Assembly (NCBI GenBank): GCA_037147155.1
Contig: JBAWVR010000020.1
Location: 1 to 14,678, forward strand
DNA length: 14,678 nucleotides
DNA from: JBAWVR01 sp037147155
Lineage (GTDB): Bacteria > Patescibacteriota > Minisyncoccia > Phycocordibacterales > GWA1-40-21
Direction of reading: 5' to 3'
How positions within the stretch are numbered: the stretch's first letter is position 1; every line of letters begins with the position of its first letter. Under the pieces are notes generated by a model that had not been told where the DNA came from, did no database searches, and saw nothing but the letters and a program-made list of their open reading frames with translations. Below, piece by piece: positions 7,324 through 13,948 of this stretch. A program made the translations under genes and the position numbers.

Positions 7324-8760
7324 TTAAAAGAAGTATATTCTCGGCACTTTTAGTTCAGAATATTTTTGAGCGCAAATTGTAAAAGCGTCCATTAGGTCAT
7401 CGTGTGGTTCATTTCCAAAGTTTACAATTTGATTTATCAGTTTCTCAGCTCCTATTCTTGGAAAGAGAATATCTCCATTTTTGATTCTATGACTAATGAT
7501 AGACAATCTTGTTCTTTTGTCGGATGTTGTTTTTACACCACTACAACCAACAAGACCCTCTCTATCCAATTGTTGAATGATTGACTCTTGAAAGCCCACC
7601 GATTCAACCACAATCCTTACAGCGTCATATATTGATCGGGATAATTCAGTTTCTAATCCTTTAATTTTTTGTATAAGAGTTGGGAAATTCATTTTTTCAT
7701 TAATAGGGTTTGGTAGAATATATAACTGATAATGAGACAAGCCAACTGATGTAACCAAACCTGATACTATGCCTGTAAAATCAGCTTTTTCATTTATAGA
7801 AATCGCTGGATCAACAGCCATTATTATCTCCGAATAACAACCTCTATTTTTAGGGATTTCATCATAATATTGTATCCATGTTGGATCAATAACTTGATCG
7901 TCGTCAGGAACTGCCAATAATAGGTACTCTCTTTGCCAACTAGTGTAACTGATTATAGTCCTCCTAAATTCATCCAGACTTTCTTGAGTTGGAAACTTGC
8001 CTGGCCACAAGCACACGCCGTCTTTATTAATCAGTGGATACTCAACATATATTCCTTTTACTTCGTTATCTTCTATTTTCTTTTTTAATCTTGATACCAA
8101 ACAGTCATCGTGAAGTAAATTACCAACAATAATTACTCTAGTGTTTAAGTCGCCAAGTGGAATAATTTCTCGAGCAAACCAGTCAAAAGTTTTATTTCTA
8201 GAATCTAATGTTTTTGTCGATTGAGCATCTTCGATGTCATCAAGAATAATAAGCTCTGGTCTGTGTTCAAGATGTCTAACACCTCTAATACTTTGATCAA
8301 TAGAAGCAATAGTTATTCTGGAATTGGTATTACTGAATACCAAAGACGACGAAGCCCATTCCAAATCAGACTCCTCTTGAAAAGGACCTAAGTCACTTTT
8401 CAAGAGTTTATTATCTTCAAGCTCACTTCGTAAGTTCATCATATGCTGTTTAGCTTGAGCCTTTGTCTGACATATAATCAACACGAATTTCTTTTTCTGT
8501 TTTCCTAAAATTGACCAAAGTGTATACGAGGTCGTAACTATGGTCGACTTACCAGAACCTCTGAATGCAACTATACAGGCAAGCTTGTTTGTACAGTCCT
8601 CAGTAATTCTAAAAATTTCTTCATGGAATCTTGCTAACTCATACTTAACATAGTGAGAAAAATATACCAAAAAGAACATTAGATGACTTTCACAAACAAC
8701 CTTTTGTCTAACTATTGGATCCTTTATAACCGAATCCATCAAATTGTTATTGTTCATCAT
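7324..8760 (-). CDS. terL: Phage terminase large subunit (packaging ATPase and nuclease)
   Basis: A 478-aa DNA-packaging motor protein. The ATPase half has Walker A FRGSGKST (66-73) and Walker B LIILDDIED (170-178, acidic residues D174, D175, E177). The C-terminal RNase H-like nuclease has AVDPAIS (D317) followed by ADFTG (D327), then VVESVGF (E386) and HDDLMDA (D454, D455, D458), the acidic cluster expected of terminase nucleases. Length is normal and nothing looks broken. The start overlaps the end of the small-subunit gene by 14 bases. It is the last gene of the leftward operon: a terminator follows at once and no portal or capsid gene appears, which is unusual because portal normally follows terL in phage genomes. 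Confidence 0.93.
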   Translation of the reverse strand: MMNNNNLMDSVIKDPIVRQKVVCESHLMFFLVYFSHYVKYELARFHEEIFRITEDCTNKLACIVAFRGSGKSTIVTTSYTLWSILGKQKKKFVLIICQTKAQAKQHMMNLRSELEDNKLLKSDLGPFQEESDLEWASSSLVFSNTNSRITIASIDQSIRGVRHLEHRPELIILDDIEDAQSTKTLDSRNKTFDWFAREIIPLGDLNTRVIIVGNLLHDDCLVSRLKKKIEDNEVKGIYVEYPLINKDGVCLWPGKFPTQESLDEFRRTIISYTSWQREYLLLAVPDDDQVIDPTWIQYYDEIPKNRGCYSEIIMAVDPAISINEKADFTGIVSGLVTSVGLSHYQLYILPNPINEKMNFPTLIQKIKGLETELSRSIYDAVRIVVESVGFQESIIQQLDREGLVGCSGVKTTSDKRTRLSIISHRIKNGDILFPRIGAEKLINQIVNFGNEPHDDLMDAFTICAQKYSELKVPRIYFF

Positions 8761-9139
8761 TTTCTTCTTTGATTAAACCTGCGAATTTTAATGCTTCTCT
8801 AATCGTCTTTTCTTGTTCGGGTGTTAACTCATTCGCTGTCTTAATTTGGGTAATTTCGACCTTTTCTTTAAACTTGGGATTTCTATGACGCAACCAAAAA
8901 GATAGAGCGGGCCAACTCTTCTCTTTAATCATATTGAGTAGTTGACCCTCACTGATATCATTTATGAATTCTTCGCCTTCAATCATTGCCTTGTCCATTT
9001 CTTCAGCGAATTTCTTGTCTTGATTTCTCCATCGGTAAACACTGTTCCTAGATACACCAACTTTTTCACAACTCACTTGAACTATGGGTACCTTTTTAAG
9101 GGTGTCCAAGAATTTATCTTTAATTCTAGTTTTCTTCAT
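8747..9139 (-). CDS. terS: Terminase small subunit-like DNA-binding protein
   Basis: A 130-aa protein immediately upstream of and overlapping terL by 14 bases. Residues about 10-50 form a helix-turn-helix (VPIVQVSCEKVGVSRNSVYRWR), as in phage small terminase subunits and transposase-like HTH proteins. The rest is helical, with the segment SFWLRHRNPKFKEK that is typical of small terminase families and a charged C-terminus. The role would be recognition of the packaging site and loading of TerL. The call rests on position plus the HTH/helical layout, as small terminases vary greatly in sequence. Its start overlaps the end of the ParB-methyltransferase gene by 14 bases, so translation is probably coupled along all three genes. 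Confidence 0.8.
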   Translation of the reverse strand: MKKTRIKDKFLDTLKKVPIVQVSCEKVGVSRNSVYRWRNQDKKFAEEMDKAMIEGEEFINDISEGQLLNMIKEKSWPALSFWLRHRNPKFKEKVEITQIKTANELTPEQEKTIREALKFAGLIKEENDEQ

Positions 9140-10427
9140 AAATGTTTTTGATTAACTTTGCTTTATTGCTCGACACACTCTCATAGTGATTTATGATGAG
9201 CTGACAAAAAACAGGTTCTAATTCACAGACATAAGCAACTCTTTTTAACTGTTCACAAGCGACCAAAATGCTCCCAGATCCCGCTGTTAAGTCTAAGACT
9301 ATATCTCCAACCCTAGTACACCTCTTGATTGCCTTGTAATGCAATAAAGGACTTTTTTCTGTTGGGTGTGAGTATTGACTGCTTGGCAATCTTTTTACGA
9401 GCATTAAGTTTGAATTGTCTGTAATTTCTCTGTGAAGATCATTTCCATTCGTCATCTCGTTGTTTTGAATCTCATTTAGGTCTTGAATCCTTTTGCATAA
9501 GTAAGGCGATCCAATTGTTCCATATACGGCAAATTCCGTTGCCTTATTAAAGGCGACGTTCGGTGTGGGAGAGGAGTTGTTTTTTACCCAGACGAGTAAT
9601 CTCTTAGAGTTAATTCCAAGCTCTTGGTATAGAACCTGCAATAACCAAACATACCTTTCGTCACACCAAAAGATAACATGGGCATTATCTTTTGTTACAG
9701 ATAAGGCATTTTCTAATAAGTTTTTTACAAAAGTTCTGTATTCATCGTCGGTTTTACTGTCATTAATAGTTCCACCATAGTGCTTCTTATTTCCAACACC
9801 CTTGTTATAACTTAAACCAATGTTGAATGGAATATCATCGTCGATTAAGTCAGCCCTTGCTCCGTCCATTAATTTTTCAACGGTTTCTTTGTCTAGGGAA
9901 GATCCACAAATTAGTCGATGTTTACCCAAAGCAAAAAGGTCTCCTTTTTTAATCTTGATTTTACTTCTTTTAATTTTTTTCAACTCTTCTTCTTCGTTCC
10001 ACTCTGAATCTGACTTCTTTGCATTGTCATCGAAGATATGACTTAAATCAATGTCGTCAAACCCTGCAAGCTTAAGATCATCAAGATCAAAATCTGAAGA
10101 AAGTAATGAATAGTCCCAACTACCACCTGAACGATTAGAAGTCAGTAGATAATCCTTGAATTCTGACTTTGTAAGCTGTCTTGATGGAACCCTAACATCT
10201 ATTTTTTCCTCCCCTCGACCTAGGAGTATTAAAGCTCGAACCCTTTGGTGCCCAGCAACAATCGTTCCGTCTTTATTGATTGCGGGCAGTTCGGCTACAT
10301 TAAACTTACTCAGGCTTCTTTTTAGACCCTCCATTTGCTCGTCGCTAATAACTCTAGGATTTTTTGCGTAAGGCAATAAATCCTTTACTTTTCTTACCTC
10401 TGTGTGCCAAACAATTTTCTGTGACAC
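9126..10427 (-). CDS. ParB-domain / DNA methyltransferase fusion
   Basis: A 433-aa fusion of a ParB/Sulfiredoxin-type domain (about 5-100, core GTIVAGHQRVRA with GHQR at 59-62) and a beta-class DNA methyltransferase (about 160-433). Motif I is near the C-terminus: LDLTAGSGS (AGSGS 382-386). Motif IV reads DIPF at 198-201 where DPPY/DPPF is usual. The first proline is replaced by isoleucine, so activity should be tested rather than assumed. Such fusions are common in phages and mobile elements, often beside terminase, and may methylate element DNA. I chose GTG 10427 because a near-perfect ribosome site (10434-10439) is 6 bases away. In-frame ATG 10454 and TTG 10466 would add 9 and 13 residues but lack one. 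Confidence 0.85.
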   Translation of the reverse strand: MSQKIVWHTEVRKVKDLLPYAKNPRVISDEQMEGLKRSLSKFNVAELPAINKDGTIVAGHQRVRALILLGRGEEKIDVRVPSRQLTKSEFKDYLLTSNRSGGSWDYSLLSSDFDLDDLKLAGFDDIDLSHIFDDNAKKSDSEWNEEEELKKIKRSKIKIKKGDLFALGKHRLICGSSLDKETVEKLMDGARADLIDDDIPFNIGLSYNKGVGNKKHYGGTINDSKTDDEYRTFVKNLLENALSVTKDNAHVIFWCDERYVWLLQVLYQELGINSKRLLVWVKNNSSPTPNVAFNKATEFAVYGTIGSPYLCKRIQDLNEIQNNEMTNGNDLHREITDNSNLMLVKRLPSSQYSHPTEKSPLLHYKAIKRCTRVGDIVLDLTAGSGSILVACEQLKRVAYVCELEPVFCQLIINHYESVSSNKAKLIKNIYEEN

Positions 10428-10433
10428 ACTTTT

Positions 10434-10439
10434 ACCTCC
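10434..10439 (-). promoter_or_regulatory. Strong Shine-Dalgarno site fixing a GTG start
   Basis: Minus-strand GGAGGT six bases before GTG 10427. Most genes in this window lack a clear ribosome site, so this one stands out. It lies inside the reading frame that would be used from ATG 10454 and favours the shorter protein, whose N-terminus then matches the start of the ParB domain. Confidence 0.7.
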
Positions 10440-10499
10440 ACTTAATTTTTGCATGTTATTAAACAAAAATTATTTAATAAGATGTGTGGTAATAGAAAA

Positions 10500-10570
10500 A
10501 TGCCCATTCCACACACGAAACAAACAAAAGCCCGATAAGCTTCAGTCTATTTCTTGCGCGGAATAGGCAT
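10500..10570 (-). ncRNA. 71-nt near-perfect RNA hairpin between the 135-aa gene and the ParB-methyltransferase
   Basis: Read on the minus strand, 10570-10538 pairs with 10500-10532 almost base for base. The only mismatches are one A/G (10554/10516) and one T/T (10544/10526), and the loop is five bases (10533-10537). Seven pairs are G-U on this strand (10565/10505, 10559/10511, 10557/10513, 10549/10521, 10547/10523, 10543/10527, 10538/10532). On the plus strand the same positions would be A-C mismatches. This points to selection on a minus-strand RNA. A run of five T ends the hairpin (10500-10496), so it can act as a terminator, attenuator or processing site, or be the body of a small RNA. It sits inside the leftward operon, about 70 bases ahead of the ParB-methyltransferase start. 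Confidence 0.6.
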
Positions 10571-10629
10571 GGTTTTTTAGGCGATACACTATTCTACTTT
10601 TTACTACGCAGAAACCAACAATTTATATT

Positions 10630-11037
10630 TTATTCTTTAACTTCCTTGTTTGCAAGACCTCGAAGAACACGTTTACCATTTTTACTGTTCATAAACTGAA
10701 CTGTATCTTCGGCTGGAATAATAGGGACGCCCTCATTTGGTATACTAATTAAGACCTTATAACCCTTAGACTCTTCTTCCTGCAACATTCTGAGAAAGTC
10801 AGGATTGCTCTTTAGTAATTCAATAACGAACCCTTTACCGTCATCGATAGTATCGTCTTTTATTGGTGAATAGATTCTGTCGCTAGTATTAGTCTTAAAT
10901 GCTTTTTGTATCTTCTTACCTACAAAAGCTGTTGGTGCTCTTTTTGCTGTATGAAGAGCTATGTCAGTTATTTGGATGATTTTATATTTCACACCCTCTT
11001 TTTTGACAAAAGGTTTTATTTCGAGTTTGTAATCCAT
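10630..11037 (-). CDS. Hypothetical 135-aa protein of the leftward operon
   Basis: A soluble, charged protein (MDYKLEIKPF to ANKEVKE) with mixed helix and strand character. It has no membrane segment, no cysteine pair and no motif I recognise. A central GKGFVIELLKSNPDFLRML segment looks helical, and YKVLISIPNEGVPIIPAEDT looks like beta strands. It lies 25 bases after the 44-aa gene and before the hairpin at 10500-10570, in an operon that starts with the GIY-YIG gene. Early phage operons often carry such small regulators or anti-host proteins, but no function is assigned. Start ATG 11037 has no clear ribosome site. Confidence 0.65.
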   Translation of the reverse strand: MDYKLEIKPFVKKEGVKYKIIQITDIALHTAKRAPTAFVGKKIQKAFKTNTSDRIYSPIKDDTIDDGKGFVIELLKSNPDFLRMLQEEESKGYKVLISIPNEGVPIIPAEDTVQFMNSKNGKRVLRGLANKEVKE

Positions 11038-11062
11038 ATACTTAATAAGGTTTAAACGGTTA

Positions 11063-11197
11063 TCATCTTTTTTTATTCTTATCTTTTACCCATTCGACCT
11101 TATTGGGATTTTTTTGAGCATAGTCTTCGGTTGTTATTCTTCCTGTTTTAGCACTATGAGGTTTTTCTTTTGACCAGTTATGTTTTATTTTTGACAT
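11063..11197 (-). CDS. Small 44-aa basic protein
   Basis: An ATG at 11197 opens a 44-codon frame ending in TGA (11063-11065). It reads MSKIKHNWSKEK, then SAKTGRITTEDYAQKNP, and ends in a Lys-rich tail. The pattern S-A-K-T-G-R...YAxKNP resembles a family of short proteins that recur in phages and mobile elements as conserved unknowns. This is from memory and not verified. It fits neatly between the GIY-YIG gene (24-base gap) and the 135-aa gene (25-base gap) with no overlap, which supports it as a real gene. It is very basic and could bind nucleic acid. Confidence 0.6.
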   Translation of the reverse strand: MSKIKHNWSKEKPHSAKTGRITTEDYAQKNPNKVEWVKDKNKKR

Positions 11198-11221
11198 TGT
11201 TTTTGGATAGTTATATTGTTT

Positions 11222-11533
11222 TTATGGACGATGAAGTGTGTTGTGTTTAGGATTAAATCTTTTGATTTCAGAGGCTTCGAAGTCGAAAGCTTCATTCTCT
11301 GATAAGCAAACACAGTAACCAAAATGAGTAACGTCATACCACTTACTTTCGCTGAGATGTTGAAGCAATCTGGTTCTGATACCTCCATCACCAAAGGCCT
11401 TTCCAATGTAATAAACAATTAAACTGTTTGGGTCAGTTTTAGCCCCACAATAATATACTCCGCCCTGGTCATTGTTCCAGTTTTGAACCACACTCTTATC
11501 AAAAGAGTAGGGTCCGTTAAATTTTTCTACCAT
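11222..11533 (-). CDS. GIY-YIG domain protein (small nuclease-like)
   Basis: A 103-aa single-domain protein with the GIY-YIG order: GVYY (25-28), YIG (42-44), then GIRTRLLQHL with the expected arginine (R53), a glutamate in EASEIKRFNP (E86 or E89), and an asparagine in NPKHNT. This is the catalytic set of the GIY-YIG fold (UvrC, homing endonucleases and many small standalone proteins). No second DNA-binding domain is present. It is the first gene of the leftward operon, driven by the near-consensus promoter at 11582-11609, so it would be the first product made when the repressor is lost. It may nick DNA during element processing, which is inference. Confidence 0.8.
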   Translation of the reverse strand: MVEKFNGPYSFDKSVVQNWNNDQGGVYYCGAKTDPNSLIVYYIGKAFGDGGIRTRLLQHLSESKWYDVTHFGYCVCLSENEAFDFEASEIKRFNPKHNTLHRP

Positions 11534-11581
11534 AGTTTTATTGGTAATTTAATAATCCATACTTTTCAGTATGTTATATCC

Positions 11582-11609
11582 ATTATAGCAAATTGATACT
11601 ACTTGTCAA
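11582..11609 (-). promoter_or_regulatory. Leftward consensus promoter (phage-operon promoter)
   Basis: Minus strand: TTGACA (11604-11609), 16-base spacer, TATAAT (11582-11587). Both hexamers match the sigma-70 consensus exactly. Transcription should begin near 11575, giving a leader of about 40 bases before the GIY-YIG start codon at 11533. The CATAC/GTATG dyad lies in the first bases of that leader. Confidence 0.85.
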
Positions 11610-11631
11610 ATCAAAATGAAAAGTATATACT
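11603..11631 (+). promoter_or_regulatory. Rightward repressor promoter, leaderless
   Basis: TTGTCA (11603-11608), 17-base spacer, TATACT (11626-11631). Its -35 box overlaps the -35 of the opposing leftward promoter, so polymerase can hardly occupy both at once. The expected start, about 7 bases after the -10, is at or next to the ATG at 11638. The repressor mRNA is therefore probably leaderless, like that of lambda cI from PRM. Confidence 0.75.
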
Positions 11632-11637
11632 ATCGAT

Positions 11638-11982
11638 ATGATAAATGAAGAAAATAAAAGCGTTTTTATTGGCGCACAAATAAAAAAAGCCAGAGAAGAA
11701 GCCGGCATGTCTCAAATGGACTTAGCCAGATCTTTACGTTTTGAATCTGGAACCGCAATCTCCTTGATTGAGGGTGGTGAAAGAAAAGTTACCGCTGAAA
11801 ATTTGGCTCTAATAGCCAATGTGCTCCACAGGGACATAAAATATTTCTTAGGTGAAGACGAGTGTAAGACGGTTGACGTAAAAGTTGCATTGAGAGCAGA
11901 TAAAAATATTTCTAGCGAAGATAAAGATGCAATCTTACACTTTATAGAAATGGCAAAGAATAAACATGAACGAGGAAATTAA
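11638..11982 (+). CDS. Xre-family HTH transcriptional repressor
   Basis: A 114-aa protein with a cro/cI-type HTH at about residues 11-66: IGAQIKKAREEAGMSQMDLA, recognition helix region SGTAISLIEGGER, then ENLALIANVLHRDIKYFLGE. The C-terminal part (about 75-114) is charged and helical and has no LexA-type self-cleavage domain. Cleavage would therefore fall to the following ImmA-like protease, as for ImmR/ImmA of ICEBs1-type elements. It should bind the ATACT/AGTAT half-sites in the 104-base gap to the GIY-YIG gene and control both directions. The next gene overlaps its end by 17 bases. Confidence 0.88.
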   Translation: MINEENKSVFIGAQIKKAREEAGMSQMDLARSLRFESGTAISLIEGGERKVTAENLALIANVLHRDIKYFLGEDECKTVDVKVALRADKNISSEDKDAILHFIEMAKNKHERGN

Positions 11983-12472
11983 TCTTGGTCCTAGAAAAAG
12001 TTCAGCAAAAAAAATAGCTCAAAATCTAATAAAAGAGGCTGGTATAACGTCTGCACCAGTCTCTCTGCAAAAAATAATCGAACACCTTCAAAAAACGATA
12101 TCACTAAATGTCCAGAAGGTAAAATTTAGTGAGAACATGTCGGGAATGCTTGTAACTTTTAAAGATGAGGATAGAGAATCTTCAGCAATTGCATATAATG
12201 AATCTCACCCTTGGTGTAGACGTAGATTTACTATTGCCCATGAGATAGGGCACCTACTCATGGGACATACTTGTAATAAAACTATTTATGGAGGAGATAA
12301 TTTTAATGAAATTGAATCAAATGTATTTGCTTCAGAATTATTGATGCCAAAAAATTTATTAAAGGATGATTTTAATAAAATTAAGAAAGTTCCAGACCTT
12401 GCAAAGCTTTATCGAGTGAGTCAGCAGTCTTTATGTATAAAACTTGGAGATGACCATTTATTGAAGTTATGA
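11966..12472 (+). CDS. ImmA/IrrE-family metallopeptidase
   Basis: A 168-aa zinc peptidase with the signature FTIAHEIGHLLMGH (HEIGH at 92-96, H92, E93, H96) and the downstream EIESNVFASELLMP segment (117-128), whose acidic residue is the usual third ligand. The N-terminal 40 residues form the helical segment common in this family (AKKIAQNLIKEAGI). In known systems such proteins cleave the neighbouring Xre repressor on DNA damage or conjugative signals. The overlap with the Xre gene (17 bases) makes this partnership likely. The stop codon overlaps the next gene's start in an ATGA, so the four genes to 13769 appear to be translationally coupled. Confidence 0.88.
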   Translation: MNEEINLGPRKSSAKKIAQNLIKEAGITSAPVSLQKIIEHLQKTISLNVQKVKFSENMSGMLVTFKDEDRESSAIAYNESHPWCRRRFTIAHEIGHLLMGHTCNKTIYGGDNFNEIESNVFASELLMPKNLLKDDFNKIKKVPDLAKLYRVSQQSLCIKLGDDHLLKL

Positions 12473-12861
12473 TTGCAACATCCACCATATTTACAAATGA
12501 TTTTCCGAAGTGGGTTGTCACCGGTTTTTTTCAAGCTTTTGAAAACGGAAACAAATTGGCTTGTGAATGGTTATGGATCATACTTATCACATTTCTTAAA
12601 CAAAATTGGCTTATTATAACGATTATAGTCTCTATCGTTGTTATAATTTCAACACTAAAGGCACTTTCTGGTTATTGGGGAACATTGGGCAGTGTATTGT
12701 ATAATATATTTTATTTTGGGATATTGTTTGTCCTCGCCTTAATTTTTGGTCCAGAAATCTTTATAAGTAACTGGTATGAACCACTTTGTGCGATTATTCT
12801 ATATCCACTGTGTTATTACATAGTTGGTAAAATATTAAACAGTTTTGGTATTGTAAGATAA
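12469..12861 (+). CDS. Unidentified multi-pass membrane protein
   Basis: A 130-aa very hydrophobic protein with about three membrane segments: NWLIITIIVSIVVIISTL (about 46-63), SVLYNIFYFGILFVLALIF (about 75-93) and LCAIILYPLCYYIVGKIL (about 106-123), plus a less hydrophobic stretch near 34-44. There is no signal peptide and I recognise no family. It starts at the ATGA overlap with the ImmA-like gene and its stop shares a base with the next start, so it is translated with the repressor operon and would be made while the element is silent. Genes in this position often give superinfection exclusion or sense signals, but nothing in the sequence proves this. Confidence 0.7.
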   Translation: MIATSTIFTNDFPKWVVTGFFQAFENGNKLACEWLWIILITFLKQNWLIITIIVSIVVIISTLKALSGYWGTLGSVLYNIFYFGILFVLALIFGPEIFISNWYEPLCAIILYPLCYYIVGKILNSFGIVR

Positions 12862-13769
12862 TGAACATGGACTTAGATAAATTTAATAAAGCACTGAATA
12901 GTCTACCCCTTGATAAGATTATAGAAAAAGGTAAAGAGCAACAAGAACTTGCGAAAAAAGATTTTGAAGAATTGAAGTCATCACTAAGTGAGGGTAAGTG
13001 CCACTATTGTAATAATGACATTGCGCATTTTTCTGATAAAAAACCTTGTCTGCACTGGCTCCTAAAACCGAACGGTTTTAAAAAGAAACATTTTCCAATA
13101 CTTTATAACAATAAAAGCTTTCACCAAATGAACGCTTATTTACGTTGGATAGCAAATATAGAATCGCCAATGATTAATATAAACGACTTAGTTGAAGAAG
13201 GATCTTCCAATAAGTTTATTGAAGAAACAATAAAATACAAAAACCTCGAATGGTCATTTTCCTGTTCAAAAAATGACAGGGTTGGCCATAAAGATAAATA
13301 TGATGGGACATTTCCGCATTATCATTTTCAAATGAAAGTTGATGGTTTAGTAATAATTAATTATAACGGTTTCCATATACCTTTTGCTAACTATGATGAA
13401 TTTTGTTTTGGAGTTAAGGATGAAAAAATTGATCGATTAAGATTTAGAACAACATTGGGTGCTGGTATGCAATCATTGTTTGATAGCTTTAGTTCTGAGG
13501 AATTACTTGATAATATGAAAAATAGTGGAGAGGATGATAAAAAACAGTTTAATTTACAGACATTAGTTGAAGCTGATGAAGGTACAACAATTTCTGGTGA
13601 CGAGATAGCAGATATGATTGAGGAACACAAAAGAACGGGTGTCCCATTAGCAAAATTATTGCGAAAGATTAAGAATGTAAAATCGACAACCTATATTTGT
13701 CCGGGACCTTCAGTGCCAGAAAAAGCCACTCGGGAACCTAATAGGTCAAAAAGTGACAATGATCTGTAA
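12861..13769 (+). CDS. Unidentified 302-aa protein with a Cys/His cluster
   Basis: Residues 1-45 are strongly helical and charged (possible coiled coil). A compact metal-site-like cluster follows: CHYC (C47, C50) and PCLHW (C63, H65). The middle part (about 85-200) has aromatic-rich beta-like stretches (HYHFQMKVDGLVIINYNG). The C-terminus (about 225-302) is acidic then basic, with a GTTISGDEIADMIEEHKRTG segment. A second ATG at 12867 is possible. I recognise no family. It is the last gene of the repressor operon and overlaps the membrane protein by one base. It is probably a cytosolic partner of that membrane protein, with roles in immunity or exclusion suggested only by context. No terminator follows until 13900. 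Confidence 0.65.
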   Translation: MNMDLDKFNKALNSLPLDKIIEKGKEQQELAKKDFEELKSSLSEGKCHYCNNDIAHFSDKKPCLHWLLKPNGFKKKHFPILYNNKSFHQMNAYLRWIANIESPMININDLVEEGSSNKFIEETIKYKNLEWSFSCSKNDRVGHKDKYDGTFPHYHFQMKVDGLVIINYNGFHIPFANYDEFCFGVKDEKIDRLRFRTTLGAGMQSLFDSFSSEELLDNMKNSGEDDKKQFNLQTLVEADEGTTISGDEIADMIEEHKRTGVPLAKLLRKIKNVKSTTYICPGPSVPEKATREPNRSKSDNDL

Positions 13770-13811
13770 CCTTTTTACCCAGGCTCTGTGTTAGATATGT
13801 AACCTTTATAC
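13761..13811. repeat. Two direct repeats of 18 bases
   Basis: GATCTGTAACCTTTTTAC (13761-13778) and GATATGTAACCTTTATAC (13794-13811) match at 16 of 18 positions and start 33 bases apart, three turns of the helix. The first copy overlaps the end of the 302-aa gene. They could bind a protein at the element's end (excision or recombination arm sites) or be chance AT-rich repeats. No further copy is evident nearby. Confidence 0.5.
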
Positions 13812-13899
13812 ACACTCGAAGATCATCGACTTTATATTATCAAAAGTGTTAAAATGACGTTACAGGGCTTGACCGCTATTGGTCGGAACCCGTAGACCC

Positions 13900-13948
13900 C
13901 CGCACATTTTAAAAAACCGCCATCAGTGCGGTTTTTTAAAATGTGCGG
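13900..13948. terminator. Strong bidirectional terminator, 21-bp perfect stem
   Basis: Arms 13900-13920 and 13928-13948 are perfectly complementary, with a 7-base loop. The inner half is a classic GC-stem with A6/T6 flanks (CCGC / GCGG followed by TTTTTT at 13932-13937), so it works on both strands. The outer half adds a second stem (CCGCACATTTT). It closes the rightward repressor operon and insulates it from the region to the right. Confidence 0.85.

Larger units (their letters stand above)
11559..11631. promoter_or_regulatory. Operator region: repeated ATACT/AGTAT half-sites
   Basis: ATACT or AGTAT occurs at 11559-11563, 11568-11572, 11596-11600, 11622-11626 and 11627-11631. The first two form the dyad CATAC-TTTTCA-GTATG (11558-11573) just after the expected leftward start of transcription. 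The last two form a perfect 10-bp palindrome (AGTATATACT) overlapping the rightward -10 box. A longer inverted pair, ATACTTTTCA (11559-11568) and TGAAAAGTAT (11617-11626), brackets both promoters. This is the layout expected for binding by the adjacent Xre repressor, giving repression of the leftward operon and autoregulation. Confidence 0.6.

Noticed and set aside
11185..11418. 77-aa open frame on the minus strand
   Set aside because: It is an out-of-frame shadow of the GIY-YIG gene, whose motifs are all in the other frame.
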